Source of the DNA: Proteobacteria bacterium UBA6921
Lineage (GTDB): Bacteria > Pseudomonadota > Gammaproteobacteria > SG8-11
DNA length: 6,856 bases
Direction: 5' to 3'
Assembly: GCA_002450895.1 (NCBI GenBank)
Contig: DKAR01000003.1
Coordinates: 1-6,856 of the forward strand
Part shown: positions 6,227 to 6,856 of the stretch, in pieces
How positions within the stretch are numbered: the first letter of the stretch is position 1
Layout of the letters: every line of letters starts with the position of its first letter
The notes under the pieces: model-generated
What the model was told of the DNA's origin: nothing
The model's input: only the letters and a program-made list of their open reading frames with translations
The model's database searches: none
Program-made: the position numbers and the translations under genes

Positions 6227-6856
6227 ATGACCGCAGCACTGAAACTTCCATTGGCAGTCAACACCGTCGATCTCGAGCGCCGCGTCAAAGCGATGTATCG
6301 CGCCGTTGCACTGTACCCGGAATCGGATTTTCATTTTGAAATGGGGCGTGCAATGGCCGAGCGCCTTGGCTATGCGCCGACCGATCTGGATGCAATTCCG
6401 CAAGAGTCCATCCAGTCCTTCGCCGGCGTGGGACATCACTTCGGTTTTGCCGATCTGAGCGAAGGACAGCGTGTTGTGGATCTGGGCAGCGGATCGGGAA
6501 TGGACTCCTTCGTTGCCGCGAACAAGGTGGGCGACCGAGGCGCCGTGGTCGGCATCGACATGACCGATGCGCAGCTGGAACATGCCACGCAGCTGCGTGA
6601 CACGGCGGGTTTCAAGAACGTCCGCTACAAATCGGCATACATCGACAACACCGGATTGGCCGAACGTTCATTCGACGCCGTGATCAGCAATGGTGTGATC
6701 AACCTGGCCGCGGACAAGGGCGCGGTGTTTCGCGAAGCGCATCGCGTCCTGCGCAAAGGCGGAAAACTCGCGATATCCGACATCGTGACCGAAAAGGCGC
6801 TGCCGGAAAATATTTCCTGCGACGCCACACTGTGGGCGGCGTGCATCGGCGGTGCG
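6227..6856 (+). CDS. SAM-dependent methyltransferase, ArsM-like fold, divergent from the ECF operon (3' end outside window)
   Basis: The first 210 codons of a class I methyltransferase are present and reach the window edge in frame. By comparison with the 262-residue homologue at 4287-5075, roughly 50-60 residues are missing. Visible motifs are VVDLGSGSGMD (83-93, SAM binding), GIDMTD (109-114), SFDAVISNGVINL (148-160) and LRKGGKLAISDIV (175-187). LWAACIGGA (202-210) closes the fragment. It aligns with the other methyltransferase along its length, sharing DFHF/EFHF near residue 35, LDAIP, SFAGVG, DMT, SNGVxNL and LWAxCIxGA. Like it, it lacks two of the three ArsM cysteines (GVG for GCG, SNGV for SNCV) and keeps only C206, so an arsenite substrate is doubtful. 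C198 is an extra cysteine close by. It has its own ECF-type promoter, suggesting joint induction with the opposing operon. The substrate is unknown. Confidence 0.87.
   Translation, partial: MTAALKLPLAVNTVDLERRVKAMYRAVALYPESDFHFEMGRAMAERLGYAPTDLDAIPQESIQSFAGVGHHFGFADLSEGQRVVDLGSGSGMDSFVAANKVGDRGAVVGIDMTDAQLEHATQLRDTAGFKNVRYKSAYIDNTGLAERSFDAVISNGVINLAADKGAVFREAHRVLRKGGKLAISDIVTEKALPENISCDATLWAACIGGA

Noticed and set aside
6119..6583. 154-residue minus-strand ORF
   Set aside because: It lies opposite the second methyltransferase and its promoter, with no ribosome site or domain; the plus-strand reading carries all the SAM-binding motifs.

Overview
The window looks like a chromosomal segment of a proteobacterium, most likely a gammaproteobacterium. 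The grounds are moderately high GC, Shine-Dalgarno-led genes, an RHS protein of the type common in Xanthomonadales-like genomes, and an ECF sigma/zinc anti-sigma pair. This placement is inferred from protein style only and is weak below class level.

Layout. (1) Positions 1-3940, minus strand: a large secreted RHS/YD-repeat protein. It has a Sec-type signal peptide, a cysteine-rich N-terminal domain, a DUF6531-like segment and then a long array of YD repeats that runs off the window at base 1. One base is missing near 1370, so the gene reads as an 875-residue ORF followed by a 456-codon continuation in another frame. A near-consensus sigma70 promoter lies at 4041-4069. (2) Positions 3941-4286: a gene-free gap holding that promoter and, nearer the next gene, three abutting inverted repeats (4195-4254), including a perfect 26-bp palindrome. 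(3) Positions 4287-5960, minus strand: a compact operon of ECF sigma factor, ZAS-type zinc anti-sigma factor (start/stop overlap ATGA) and a SAM-dependent methyltransferase. (4) Positions 5961-6226: a divergent regulatory region. (5) Positions 6227-6856, plus strand: the first 210 codons of a second, homologous methyltransferase, cut by the window end.

How the parts may work together. The divergent region carries two promoter-like sequences, one on each strand. Both have GGAAC, exactly 16 bases and CGTC, and the two share the 9-mer TCGTGCGTC at the -10. The simplest reading is that the sigma factor drives its own operon and the divergent methyltransferase, and that the anti-sigma factor holds it off until its zinc/thiol centre is disturbed. 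Both methyltransferases resemble the arsenite methyltransferase (ArsM) fold family, but they lack two of its three arsenic-binding cysteines, so their substrate is open. A stress-switched pair of paralogous methyltransferases under one ECF/ZAS circuit is the most interesting system here. The RHS gene has its own promoter and shows no sign of belonging to that regulon.
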